DNA of 60,427 nucleotides from Bacteroidales bacterium. Its GTDB lineage: Bacteria; Bacteroidota; Bacteroidia; Bacteroidales; UBA932. The notes below the pieces were generated by a model that saw nothing but the letters and a program-made list of their open reading frames with translations, did not search any database and had not been told where the DNA came from. A program made the translations under genes and the position numbers. The stretch is from positions 1-60,427 of the forward strand of contig JAFZVU010000008.1 in the NCBI GenBank assembly GCA_017617655.1. Reading direction: 5' to 3'. Shown in pieces: positions 25,406-33,343 of the stretch (within the stretch, counting starts at the first letter, position 1; each line of letters opens with the position of its first letter).

Positions 25406-27940
25406 ATGAAATCACTCAGGTCACTGTTCATAATATTAGCACTGATTCCGATTGCGGCATTTTCACAAAATGTTCAGGACATACAGGTGGATTACAACAA
25501 TCCTAAGACCTATGTCGTGGGTGGCGTCACTGTAGAAGGAACCAATTACCTCAACCCCACTCAGATCATACAGCTCACCGGCCTCACGGTCGGCCAGTCC
25601 GTAACGGTTCCCGGCGAGGACGCTTCCTCTATAGTGAAACGTCTCTGGCAACAGCGCTATTTCGAAGATGTCGGCCTGTATATCGATTCCCTCTCAGCAT
25701 CTCGCGACACCGCTTTCTTCAAGATCAAGATAGTCGAGCGTCCGCGAGTTTCTCAATGGACTTTCACCGGCCTCAAGAAGAGCGAGCAGGACGACCTCAA
25801 GGAAGACCTCACCCTCCGCAGGGGCACCGAGCTTTCCGATTACGTAATCACCAGTTCAGTGGGCGTCATCAAGGACTTCCTCAAGGAGAAAGGATACATC
25901 AATGCGAAGGTGGATGTGCAGCAGACCAAAGATACTGTCATCAACAACGCAGTCAGGGTGAATTTCGCCATTGACAAAGGCCCGAAGATCAAGATCAAGG
26001 AGATCAACTACGAAGGAGTTTCCGGCATCAAGACCTTCACTCTCGACAAGTCCATGAAGAAGACAAAATCCGCCAAGTGGTACAACTTCTTCAGCAGCAA
26101 GAAATTCAACGAGAAGGAATATGACAACGACAAAGCGTCGCTCATCGACGCCTTCAACGAGAAGGGCTACCGCGACGCTAAGATCGTCAAGGATTCCATC
26201 TACGTCATGCCGGGCGACAGCTCCAAGCTGGGCATCCTCTTCAAAATCGACCAGGGCAAGCAGTATTACTTCAGGAACATAACCTGGACCGGCAACTCGA
26301 TATACAGCGCAGAAGACCTGACCGAAGTGCTCCAGGTCAAGAAGGGCGACATATATGATATAGTAACTCTGAACGAGAGGCTCTACGGCGGCGGCAAGGA
26401 CCAGTCGGCCATTTCAATTTCAAGCCTGTTCCGTGACAACGGATACCTCTTCTTCAACGTCACCCCGGTCGAGACCAATATAGTAGGCGACTCTGTCGAC
26501 CTCGAGATCAGGATAGTCGAAGGCAAGCAGGCCCGCTTCAACAACGTTATCATAAGCGGCAACAACGTCACCAACGAAAGGGTTATCCGCCGTGCTGTAT
26601 ACACCCGCCCCGGATATCTCTTCAGCCAGACCAGTTTCGAGCGTTCCATCAGGGAGCTCGGCACGATGACCAACTTCGACCAGGAGAAGATAGTCCAGCA
26701 GGGAGTCGGCTGGCAGCTGAATCCCAATGCCATAAACAACACTGTCGACATCACCTACAATGTAGAGGAGAAGCCCAACAGCCAGCTCGAGCTTTCAGGC
26801 GGCTGGGGTGCGGGCATGTTCGTCGGCACGGTAGGTATCAGCTTCAGCAACTTCTCGACACGCAACATGTTCGACATCGACGCGTGGAAACCCGTGCCGC
26901 TGGGCGACAACCAGACTCTGGCCTTCCGCTTCCAGACCAACGGTTCGTACTACAGGGCCATCTCAGCCCAGTTCCTCGAGCCCTGGCTCTTCGGAAAGAA
27001 ACCGACGTCTCTCAGCCTGTCGACCTACTTCACAAGGCAGACCAATTCATATATGTCGACATACTACCAGATCCTGAACGACGACCAGTTCATGGAAGTC
27101 TTCGGAGCTGCAGTATCCCTCGGTAGCCGCCTGAAATGGCCCGACAACTATTTCGTGCTTTACCATACGTTGAGCTGGCAGACATACCACCTTCAGGACT
27201 GGAACTATTACTTCATCTTCAAGGACGGTCTGTCACACAACTTCAACTATACCATAACGCTGGCCCGCAACTCTACCGACCAGACCATATATCCCCGTAC
27301 GGGATCCGACATCAACCTTGCCCTGCAGCTGACTCCCCCCTATTCGCTGCTCCGCAAGAGCAGGCCTGCAGATTTCGATTACTCGACTCTGACCGACGCC
27401 GAGCATTACAAGTGGATCGAGTACAACAAGTGGACTCTCAAGGCCAGCAACTACCTCACCCTTGTGGGCAATCTGGTGATGATGACCAGAGCCCAGTTCG
27501 GATACCTCGGCTATTACAACCGCAACTGGGGCTACTCTCCTTTCGAGGGCTTCCTCGTCGGCGGTGACGGTATGTCGGGCTACAGCACATACGGACAGGA
27601 CATCATAGCCCTCCGCGGTTATTCAAACTACTCCCTCACCCCGTATAAGAACAACGCCTACAACGGAAACGTTTATGATAAATTCACTATCGAACTCAGA
27701 TACCCGCTGATGCTGCAGCCGCAGTCGACCATCTACGCGCTGGCCTTCCTCGAAGGAGGTAACTGCTGGTCTGACATCAAGGATTTCAATCCTTTCCAGA
27801 TCAAGCGCTCCGCCGGAGTCGGCCTGAGGATCTTCCTCCCGATGATTGGTCTGCTCGGCATCGACTGGGGTTACGGATTCGATACCCAGATAGCCAAAGA
27901 CAGAAGTCAGTTCCACTTTATGATAGGTCAACAATTCTAA
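25406..27940 (+). CDS. bamA: Outer membrane protein assembly factor BamA
   Basis: Central component of the BAM machine that folds beta-barrel proteins into the outer membrane; the partner BamD is also in this window at 45529. 844 residues. Signal peptide (cleaved near FSQN), several POTRA repeats over about 30-430 (KTYVVGGVTVEGTNYL, VVSQWTFTGLKKSEQ-like, IKIKEINYEGVSGIKTFT, QYYFRNITWTGNSIYSAEDL, RFNNVIISGNNVTNERVIRR), then the 16-strand barrel ending in Phe (FHFMIGQQF). GDGMSGYSTYGQDIIALRGY fits the loop with the family (V/I)RGF-like motif. It is followed at 5 nt by the first of two ompH genes, the classical arrangement. Confidence 0.97.
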   Translation: MKSLRSLFIILALIPIAAFSQNVQDIQVDYNNPKTYVVGGVTVEGTNYLNPTQIIQLTGLTVGQSVTVPGEDASSIVKRLWQQRYFEDVGLYIDSLSASRDTAFFKIKIVERPRVSQWTFTGLKKSEQDDLKEDLTLRRGTELSDYVITSSVGVIKDFLKEKGYINAKVDVQQTKDTVINNAVRVNFAIDKGPKIKIKEINYEGVSGIKTFTLDKSMKKTKSAKWYNFFSSKKFNEKEYDNDKASLIDAFNEKGYRDAKIVKDSIYVMPGDSSKLGILFKIDQGKQYYFRNITWTGNSIYSAEDLTEVLQVKKGDIYDIVTLNERLYGGGKDQSAISISSLFRDNGYLFFNVTPVETNIVGDSVDLEIRIVEGKQARFNNVIISGNNVTNERVIRRAVYTRPGYLFSQTSFERSIRELGTMTNFDQEKIVQQGVGWQLNPNAINNTVDITYNVEEKPNSQLELSGGWGAGMFVGTVGISFSNFSTRNMFDIDAWKPVPLGDNQTLAFRFQTNGSYYRAISAQFLEPWLFGKKPTSLSLSTYFTRQTNSYMSTYYQILNDDQFMEVFGAAVSLGSRLKWPDNYFVLYHTLSWQTYHLQDWNYYFIFKDGLSHNFNYTITLARNSTDQTIYPRTGSDINLALQLTPPYSLLRKSRPADFDYSTLTDAEHYKWIEYNKWTLKASNYLTLVGNLVMMTRAQFGYLGYYNRNWGYSPFEGFLVGGDGMSGYSTYGQDIIALRGYSNYSLTPYKNNAYNGNVYDKFTIELRYPLMLQPQSTIYALAFLEGGNCWSDIKDFNPFQIKRSAGVGLRIFLPMIGLLGIDWGYGFDTQIAKDRSQFHFMIGQQF

Positions 27941-27945
27941 GTACA

Positions 27946-28461
27946 ATGAACATGAAAAAGATCGCTTTAACTCTATGCTTGGCTTTTGCTGCCTTCATTG
28001 GAGCACAAGCCCAGAATGTATGCTACATCGACACTGAAGAAATCCTCGGAACCGTTCCTGAATATCAGAGAGTTCAGGATCAGCTCAACAAGCTGGCAGA
28101 CTCTTACCGTACAACCCTCGAGGACGAACTCAACGCCGTAGACAAACTGTACAAGGATTATCAGAACAGGAAAGCTTCTCTTTCAGCAGCTGAACGTCAG
28201 AGACTGGAAGAAGAGATCATAACCAAGGAAAGGGCCGTCAAGACCAAACAGAACACCTATTTCGGTGAAGACGGCGTAATGGCCAACAAATCTGAGGAAC
28301 TGCTTGCTCCTATCAAGGAGAGACTCCAGGCAGCCATCGACGCAGTGGCCTACAGGTACAACTGCTCGCTGATAATCGACCTTGCAATCACCACCGGCAT
28401 CGTTTATCGTGACAGCCGTTACGACCTTACCGACGAAGTAATCGAATATCTTAATAAATAA
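27946..28461 (+). CDS. OmpH/Skp family periplasmic chaperone (first copy)
   Basis: 171 residues with a cleavable signal peptide ending AQAQN, an early strand NVCYIDTEEILGTVPEYQRVQ, a long charged coiled coil (about 45-120) and C-terminal strands with NCSLIIDLAITTGIVYRDSRYDLTDEVIEYL. Family members hold unfolded outer-membrane proteins for BamA. Starts 5 nt after bamA; the second copy follows 7 nt later. Expressed with bamA. Confidence 0.93.
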   Translation: MNMKKIALTLCLAFAAFIGAQAQNVCYIDTEEILGTVPEYQRVQDQLNKLADSYRTTLEDELNAVDKLYKDYQNRKASLSAAERQRLEEEIITKERAVKTKQNTYFGEDGVMANKSEELLAPIKERLQAAIDAVAYRYNCSLIIDLAITTGIVYRDSRYDLTDEVIEYLNK

Positions 28462-28468
28462 CAAAGTA

Positions 28469-29002
28469 ATGAAAAGAATTATCCTCATCTTGTTTGTTGC
28501 TGCAGCAGCAACCATCGGGGCCAATGCCCAGAAGTTCGGTCACATCAACACCAGCGAACTCGTAAGTCTGATGGCTGAGACCGATTCGGCAAGGGTTCAG
28601 CTCGAAGCTTACCAGAATGAGCTCATCGAGGAGATGGATGCCATGCAGACCGAATACAACCAGAAACTCAACACTTATCAGCAGAAGAGTTCAACCTGGA
28701 CCGCTGCCATCAGGGAATCAAAGGAAGCCGAGCTGAGCGAAATCGTCCAGAGGCTGAACCAGTTCCAGCAGACAGCTCAGGAAGACCTGGCCAACATGCA
28801 GCAGACTCTGATGATGCCGATTTATCAGAAAGCTCAGGAAGCTATCAACAAGATTGGCAAGGACAACAACCTTATCTACATCTTCGATACTTCCGCCGGT
28901 TCTATCATCTACCTCGATGAAGAGCAGAGCATGAATCTGCTGCCCCAGGCAAAGGCAGCCCTCGGAATTCCTGCTGAGAAAGTAGCGCCCTCACAATTAT
29001 AA
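28469..29002 (+). CDS. OmpH/Skp family periplasmic chaperone (second copy)
   Basis: 177 residues, signal peptide cleaved near ANAQK, FGHINTSELVSLMAETDSARVQL as the first strand and helix, a coiled coil rich in Gln (about 50-125), and the end strand NLIYIFDTSAGSIIYLDE. It is a diverged tandem paralogue of the preceding gene; two copies after bamA are common in Bacteroidetes. Same operon as bamA. There is a 26-nt gap before korA, so the metabolic genes may also be read from this transcript. Confidence 0.93.
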   Translation: MKRIILILFVAAAATIGANAQKFGHINTSELVSLMAETDSARVQLEAYQNELIEEMDAMQTEYNQKLNTYQQKSSTWTAAIRESKEAELSEIVQRLNQFQQTAQEDLANMQQTLMMPIYQKAQEAINKIGKDNNLIYIFDTSAGSIIYLDEEQSMNLLPQAKAALGIPAEKVAPSQL

Positions 29003-29028
29003 AGAGACAGACAGAAACCAGATAAACA

Positions 29029-30861
29029 ATGCAACACAAAGTAATCGACATTAAAGATGTCGTTATCCGTTTTGCAGGCGATTCCGGCGACGGAATGCAA
29101 TTGACGGGAACCTTGTTTGCTGACACATCTGCGTTGTATGGAAATGAAATCTCGACATTTCCGGACTACCCCGCTGAAATCAGAGCCCCTCACGGCACGA
29201 TTTCCGGGGTTTCCGGTTTTCAGGTCCATATAGGCAGCGAAGGTGTCAACACTCCCGGAGACTTTTGCGACGTGCTCGTTGCAATGAACCCGGCAGCACT
29301 CAAGGCCAATGTCAAATGGGCTAAGCCCACTGCAACAATCATCATCGACACCGACACCTTCGACGAGCAGGGACTCAAGAAGGCCGGTTTTACCACAGAC
29401 GATCCCATCAGCGAGCTTCACATCGAAGACCGCAATGTAATCTGCGCCCAGATTACATCCCTGACCAAAGAAAGCCTCAAGGATTCAGGCCTCGATGCCA
29501 AGAGCATCGTGCGCTCGAAGAACATGTTCACTCTCGGAATGTGCTTCTTCATGTTCAACAGGCCGCTTGAGTACATCAACGCCTATCTCGAAAAGAAATT
29601 CAGCAAGAAACCTCACCTGATCGAGCCCAACAAGAAGGTGCTCTTCGACGGCTACAATTACGCAAGTAACATCCACGCCATCGCCAACACCTACGAAGTG
29701 GCTCCGGCAAAACAGGAAAAGGGCATCTACCGCAACATCAACGGCAACCAAGCCACCGCATGGGGCCTCATCGCCGCCGCCGAGAAGAGCGGTCTGCAGC
29801 TGTTCTGCGGCTCATACCCTATCACTCCCGCCACGGCCATCCTCGAGGAGCTTGCCATACATAAGAACCTTAACGTCAAGACCATGCAGGCAGAAGACGA
29901 GATCGCCGGCATCTGCACCGCCATCGGCGCCGCTTATGCAGGAGATTTCGCAGTCACTTCTACTTCAGGTCCCGGCCTCAGCCTCAAGTCTGAAGCTCTC
30001 GGCCTGGCCATGATCACCGAGCTGCCGCTGGTTGTCATCGACGTTCAGCGAAGCGGCCCTTCTACAGGTATTCCCACCAAGACCGAACAGACCGACCTGG
30101 CTCAGGCGCTCTACGGCCGTAACGGCGAATGCCCCGTATGCATTGTTGCCGCCCACTCACCTTCGAACTGCTTCGACGCTGCGTTCAACGCAGGCAAGCT
30201 GGCTCTCGAGCACATGATGCCCGTGATCCTCATGTCAGAAGGCTTCATCGCCAACGGCAGCGAGCCGTGGAAAATCCCTTCAATGGCAGACTATCCCGCC
30301 ATCAAACCGCCGTTCATCGAGTCATGCGAAGGCGGCTTCAAACCGTTCGAGCGCGACCCCGAGACCTTCGTGCGCAAATGGGCCGTGCCCGGAAAGAGCG
30401 GCCTCAACCACCGTGTCGGCGGTCTGGAGAAGAATCCGGCCGGAGTCATCTCTTCAGATCCCGAGAACCACGCCATGATGGTCGCAGCCCGCGCCGAGAA
30501 GATCGCCCGCGTGGCAGAATGCATCCCTGAGCAGAAGGTCATCGGCGCAGCCGAAGGCGACGTACTCGTAGTTGGCTGGGGAGGCACCTTTGGACACCTC
30601 TTCACCGCAGTCAAAGAGCTTGCTGCAGAGGGACACAAGGTAAGCCTCGCTCATTTCGATTACATCAACCCGCTGCCCAAGAACACCGCAGCAATCTTCG
30701 CGAAATTCAAGAAGATAATAGTCTGCGAGCTCAACAGCGGCCAGTTCGCCGACTACCTGAGGGCAAGGCTGCCCCAGTTCAGCTACCTGCAGTACAACAA
30801 AGTGCAGGGCCAGCCGTTCATCGTCAAGGAAGTCGTAGACGCAATCAGGGAAATCTTATAG
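29029..30861 (+). CDS. korA: 2-oxoglutarate:acceptor oxidoreductase, alpha subunit
   Basis: Part of the ferredoxin-dependent enzyme that turns 2-oxoglutarate into succinyl-CoA and CO2. 610 residues with the gamma domain fused at the N-terminus (VIRFAGDSGDGMQLTG near residue 10), then the alpha domain from about 190 (LFCGSYPITPATAILEELA, TSTSGPGLSLKSEALGLAM, RSGPSTGIPTKTEQTDL) and a C-terminal domain (VVGWGGTFGH, HFDYINPLPKNT). The fused gamma-alpha arrangement is usual for KorA. korB follows 12 nt downstream with an AGGAGGAG Shine-Dalgarno-like run. No ferredoxin-type subunit lies in the window. Substrate 2-oxoglutarate inferred from subunit layout and the adjacent glutamate dehydrogenases. 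Confidence 0.93.
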   Translation: MQHKVIDIKDVVIRFAGDSGDGMQLTGTLFADTSALYGNEISTFPDYPAEIRAPHGTISGVSGFQVHIGSEGVNTPGDFCDVLVAMNPAALKANVKWAKPTATIIIDTDTFDEQGLKKAGFTTDDPISELHIEDRNVICAQITSLTKESLKDSGLDAKSIVRSKNMFTLGMCFFMFNRPLEYINAYLEKKFSKKPHLIEPNKKVLFDGYNYASNIHAIANTYEVAPAKQEKGIYRNINGNQATAWGLIAAAEKSGLQLFCGSYPITPATAILEELAIHKNLNVKTMQAEDEIAGICTAIGAAYAGDFAVTSTSGPGLSLKSEALGLAMITELPLVVIDVQRSGPSTGIPTKTEQTDLAQALYGRNGECPVCIVAAHSPSNCFDAAFNAGKLALEHMMPVILMSEGFIANGSEPWKIPSMADYPAIKPPFIESCEGGFKPFERDPETFVRKWAVPGKSGLNHRVGGLEKNPAGVISSDPENHAMMVAARAEKIARVAECIPEQKVIGAAEGDVLVVGWGGTFGHLFTAVKELAAEGHKVSLAHFDYINPLPKNTAAIFAKFKKIIVCELNSGQFADYLRARLPQFSYLQYNKVQGQPFIVKEVVDAIREIL

Positions 30862-30873
30862 GAGGAGCAGACA

Positions 30874-31890
30874 ATGAAATATACAGCACAAGATTTCAAA
30901 AGCAATCAGGAAGTGAGATGGTGCCCGGGTTGTGGCGACCATGCAGTCCTCGCTGCTCTCCAGAGAGCTCTTCCCCAGGTAAGCGAAGACCTCGGATATG
31001 AGCTTGAGAAATTCGTAGTCGTTTCCGGCATCGGATGTTCTTCAAGGCTCCCCTACTACATGAACACCTATGGCTTCCACAGCATCCACGGCCGTGCGAC
31101 AGCCATTTCCACCGGCATCAAGGTGGCCAATCCTGAGCTCTGCGTATGGCAGGCCTGCGGCGACGGCGACGCTCTCGCCATCGGCGGCAACCACTTCATC
31201 CATGCCATCCGCCGCAACGTCGACCTCAACATAGTTCTGTTCAACAACCAGATCTACGGTCTGACCAAGGGTCAGTACAGCCCCACCTCGAAGTTCGGCA
31301 CCATCACCAAGACTTCTCCTTACGGCACCGTGGAGAACCCGTTCACCCCGGGCATGCTTGTCCTGGGAGCACACGGCACCTTCTTCGCACGCGGCATCGA
31401 CAATGACCTGGCTCTGAACCAGTCCATCTTCATCACCGCCGCAAAGCACCGCGGAACATCTGTATGCGAGATGCTCACCAACTGCGTTATTTTCAACGAC
31501 GGAGCCCATGCAGCCTTCGCTGCCCGCGAGAACAGGGCCGAGCACACCATCACTCTGCGTGACGGCCAGAAGATGCTCTTCGGCGCCAACAACGACAAGG
31601 GTCTCATCCTCAAGGACGGCAAGCTGGCAGTGGCCAAGATCGGCGAAGACGGCGTCACTCTCGACGACATCCTCACCCACCACACCGACAGCGACGACAT
31701 CGGCCTGCAGAGCATGCTCATCGACATGAAGTATCCCGACATGCCCGTAGCCCTCGGCGTCATCCGTGACGTTAAGGACAAGACCTACGACATCAACGTC
31801 CAGGACCAGGTGAACGACGTCACCGCCAGGGCAAAAGTCCATTGCGTAGACGACTTGCTGCGCAGCGGCTCTACCTGGGAGGTGAAATAA
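30874..31890 (+). CDS. korB: 2-oxoglutarate:acceptor oxidoreductase, beta subunit (TPP-binding)
   Basis: 338 residues. An N-terminal CPGCGDH holds Fe-S or structural cysteines, ISCSSRLPYY-like GIGCSSRLPYYMNTY follows, and the thiamine diphosphate motif is GDGDALAIGGNHFIHAIRRN with FNNQIYGLTKGQYSPTS. Binds TPP and passes electrons to ferredoxin with KorA. The gene is preceded by AGGAGGAG, an unusually strong ribosome site for this lineage. It ends at a strong bidirectional terminator and faces a glutamate dehydrogenase gene, which makes 2-oxoglutarate, a sensible metabolic link. Confidence 0.94.
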   Translation: MKYTAQDFKSNQEVRWCPGCGDHAVLAALQRALPQVSEDLGYELEKFVVVSGIGCSSRLPYYMNTYGFHSIHGRATAISTGIKVANPELCVWQACGDGDALAIGGNHFIHAIRRNVDLNIVLFNNQIYGLTKGQYSPTSKFGTITKTSPYGTVENPFTPGMLVLGAHGTFFARGIDNDLALNQSIFITAAKHRGTSVCEMLTNCVIFNDGAHAAFAARENRAEHTITLRDGQKMLFGANNDKGLILKDGKLAVAKIGEDGVTLDDILTHHTDSDDIGLQSMLIDMKYPDMPVALGVIRDVKDKTYDINVQDQVNDVTARAKVHCVDDLLRSGSTWEVK

Positions 31891-31907
31891 CTCGGTTCCC
31901 TTCTAAA

Positions 31908-31945
31908 AATAAAACCCCGGAAGCGACGCTCCCGGGGTTTTATTT
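31908..31945. terminator. Bidirectional terminator between korB and gdhA
   Basis: AAAACCCCGG/CCGGGGTTTT stem with T and A runs on either side, between convergent genes. Confidence 0.92.
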
Positions 31946-31960
31946 TGCTGCAGTGCAGGA

Positions 31961-33310
31961 TTAAACGATACCCTGTGCAAGCATTGCGTCGGCAACTTTC
32001 ATGAAGCCGGAAATGTTGGCACCCTTAACGTAGTTGATGTAACCGTCGGGCTCGGTACCATACTTCACGCAAGCACTGTGGATATTGCTCATGATGCCGC
32101 GCAGACGCTGGTCGACTTCTTCAGCGCTCCAGCCGAGCCTCATTGAGTTCTGGCTCATCTCGAGACCTGAAGTTGCAACACCGCCGGCGTTGGAAGCCTT
32201 ACCAGGTGAGTAGAGGATCTTGGCAGCCTGGAACTTGGCGATAGCGTCAGGAGTGGTAGGCATGTTGGCGCCTTCTACGACGCACTTGCAACCGTTCTTG
32301 AGCAGCATGTCAGCCTCTGCGCCGTTGAGCTCGTTCTGAGTTGCACAAGGCATTGCGATGTCGCATTTCTCGCCCCAGGGACGTGCGTCGGCAACGTATT
32401 TGGCTGTAGGATATTTGTTGGCATACTCACGGATACGGCCGCGGAGGACGTTCTTGAGCTGGAAGATGTACTGGAGTTTCTCAGGGCTGATTCCGTCGGG
32501 ATCGTAGATGTAGCCGTTAGAGTCAGACATGGTCATTACGGTTGCGCCAAGCTCGGTAGCTTTCTTGGCTGCGAACTGAGCTACGTTACCGCTGCCGGAG
32601 ATGCAGACTTTCTTGCCCTTGTAGCTGTCGCCGCGGGTAGCGAGCATTGCCTCGCCGAAGTAGCATGCACCGTAGCCGGTGGCCTCGGGACGCATCAGCG
32701 AGCCGCCGAATGAGATGCCCTTGCCGGTGAATGTACCTGTGAACTCGTTGCTCAGACGTTTGTACTGTCCGAACATATATGCAACCTCACGGCCGCCTAC
32801 TCCGATGTCACCTGCAGGAACGTCGGTGTCGGGACCGATGTGACGGTAGAGCTCAGTGATGAAACTCTGGCAGAAACGCATGATTTCCATTTCTGACTTG
32901 CCTTTGGGGTCGAAGTTGCTGCCGCCCTTGCCGCCGCCCATAGGGAGGGTTGTAAGGCTGTTCTTGAAGGTCTGCTCGAAAGCAAGGAACTTGAGGATGC
33001 TGAGGTTTACGCTTGCATGGAAACGGACGCCACCTTTGTACGGGCCGATGGCACTGTTCATCTGAACACGGTAACCTTTGTTGATCACCACTTCACCGGC
33101 GTCATTAACCCAGGGGACACGGAACATGATCACACGCTCGGGCTCAACGATGCGCTCCATCACCTTCATCTTCATCAGCTGGGGGCTTTCGAGGATGTAA
33201 TCGGCAACACTCTCAACGACTTCTCTAACGGCCTGGTGGAACTCAGGCTCGCCCGGATTCTTTGTGACAAGTTCATTCATGAAATTGTCTACGTAACTTT
33301 TTGCATTCAT
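31961..33310 (-). CDS. gdhA: Glutamate dehydrogenase, NADP-type motif
   Basis: Hexameric (family I) enzyme of 449 residues, interconverting glutamate with 2-oxoglutarate and ammonia. Catalytic and binding blocks: GPYKGGVRFH, PMGGGKGGSNFDPKG (active-site Lys), DTDVPAGDIGVGGREV, and the nucleotide fold GSGNVAQFAAKKATELGA with the loop SDSNG, like the NADP enzyme of E. coli (SDSSG). The C-terminal VEGANMPTT and NAGGVATSGLEMSQNS are standard. This form usually serves ammonia assimilation. It lies 33 nt downstream of the receiver/PEP-synthase gene on the same strand and could be its partner in expression. Cofactor inferred from motif. Confidence 0.93.
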   Translation of the reverse strand: MNAKSYVDNFMNELVTKNPGEPEFHQAVREVVESVADYILESPQLMKMKVMERIVEPERVIMFRVPWVNDAGEVVINKGYRVQMNSAIGPYKGGVRFHASVNLSILKFLAFEQTFKNSLTTLPMGGGKGGSNFDPKGKSEMEIMRFCQSFITELYRHIGPDTDVPAGDIGVGGREVAYMFGQYKRLSNEFTGTFTGKGISFGGSLMRPEATGYGACYFGEAMLATRGDSYKGKKVCISGSGNVAQFAAKKATELGATVMTMSDSNGYIYDPDGISPEKLQYIFQLKNVLRGRIREYANKYPTAKYVADARPWGEKCDIAMPCATQNELNGAEADMLLKNGCKCVVEGANMPTTPDAIAKFQAAKILYSPGKASNAGGVATSGLEMSQNSMRLGWSAEEVDQRLRGIMSNIHSACVKYGTEPDGYINYVKGANISGFMKVADAMLAQGIV

Positions 33311-33343
33311 AATAACTCTGTTTGTTAGTTTATATAAAAATTA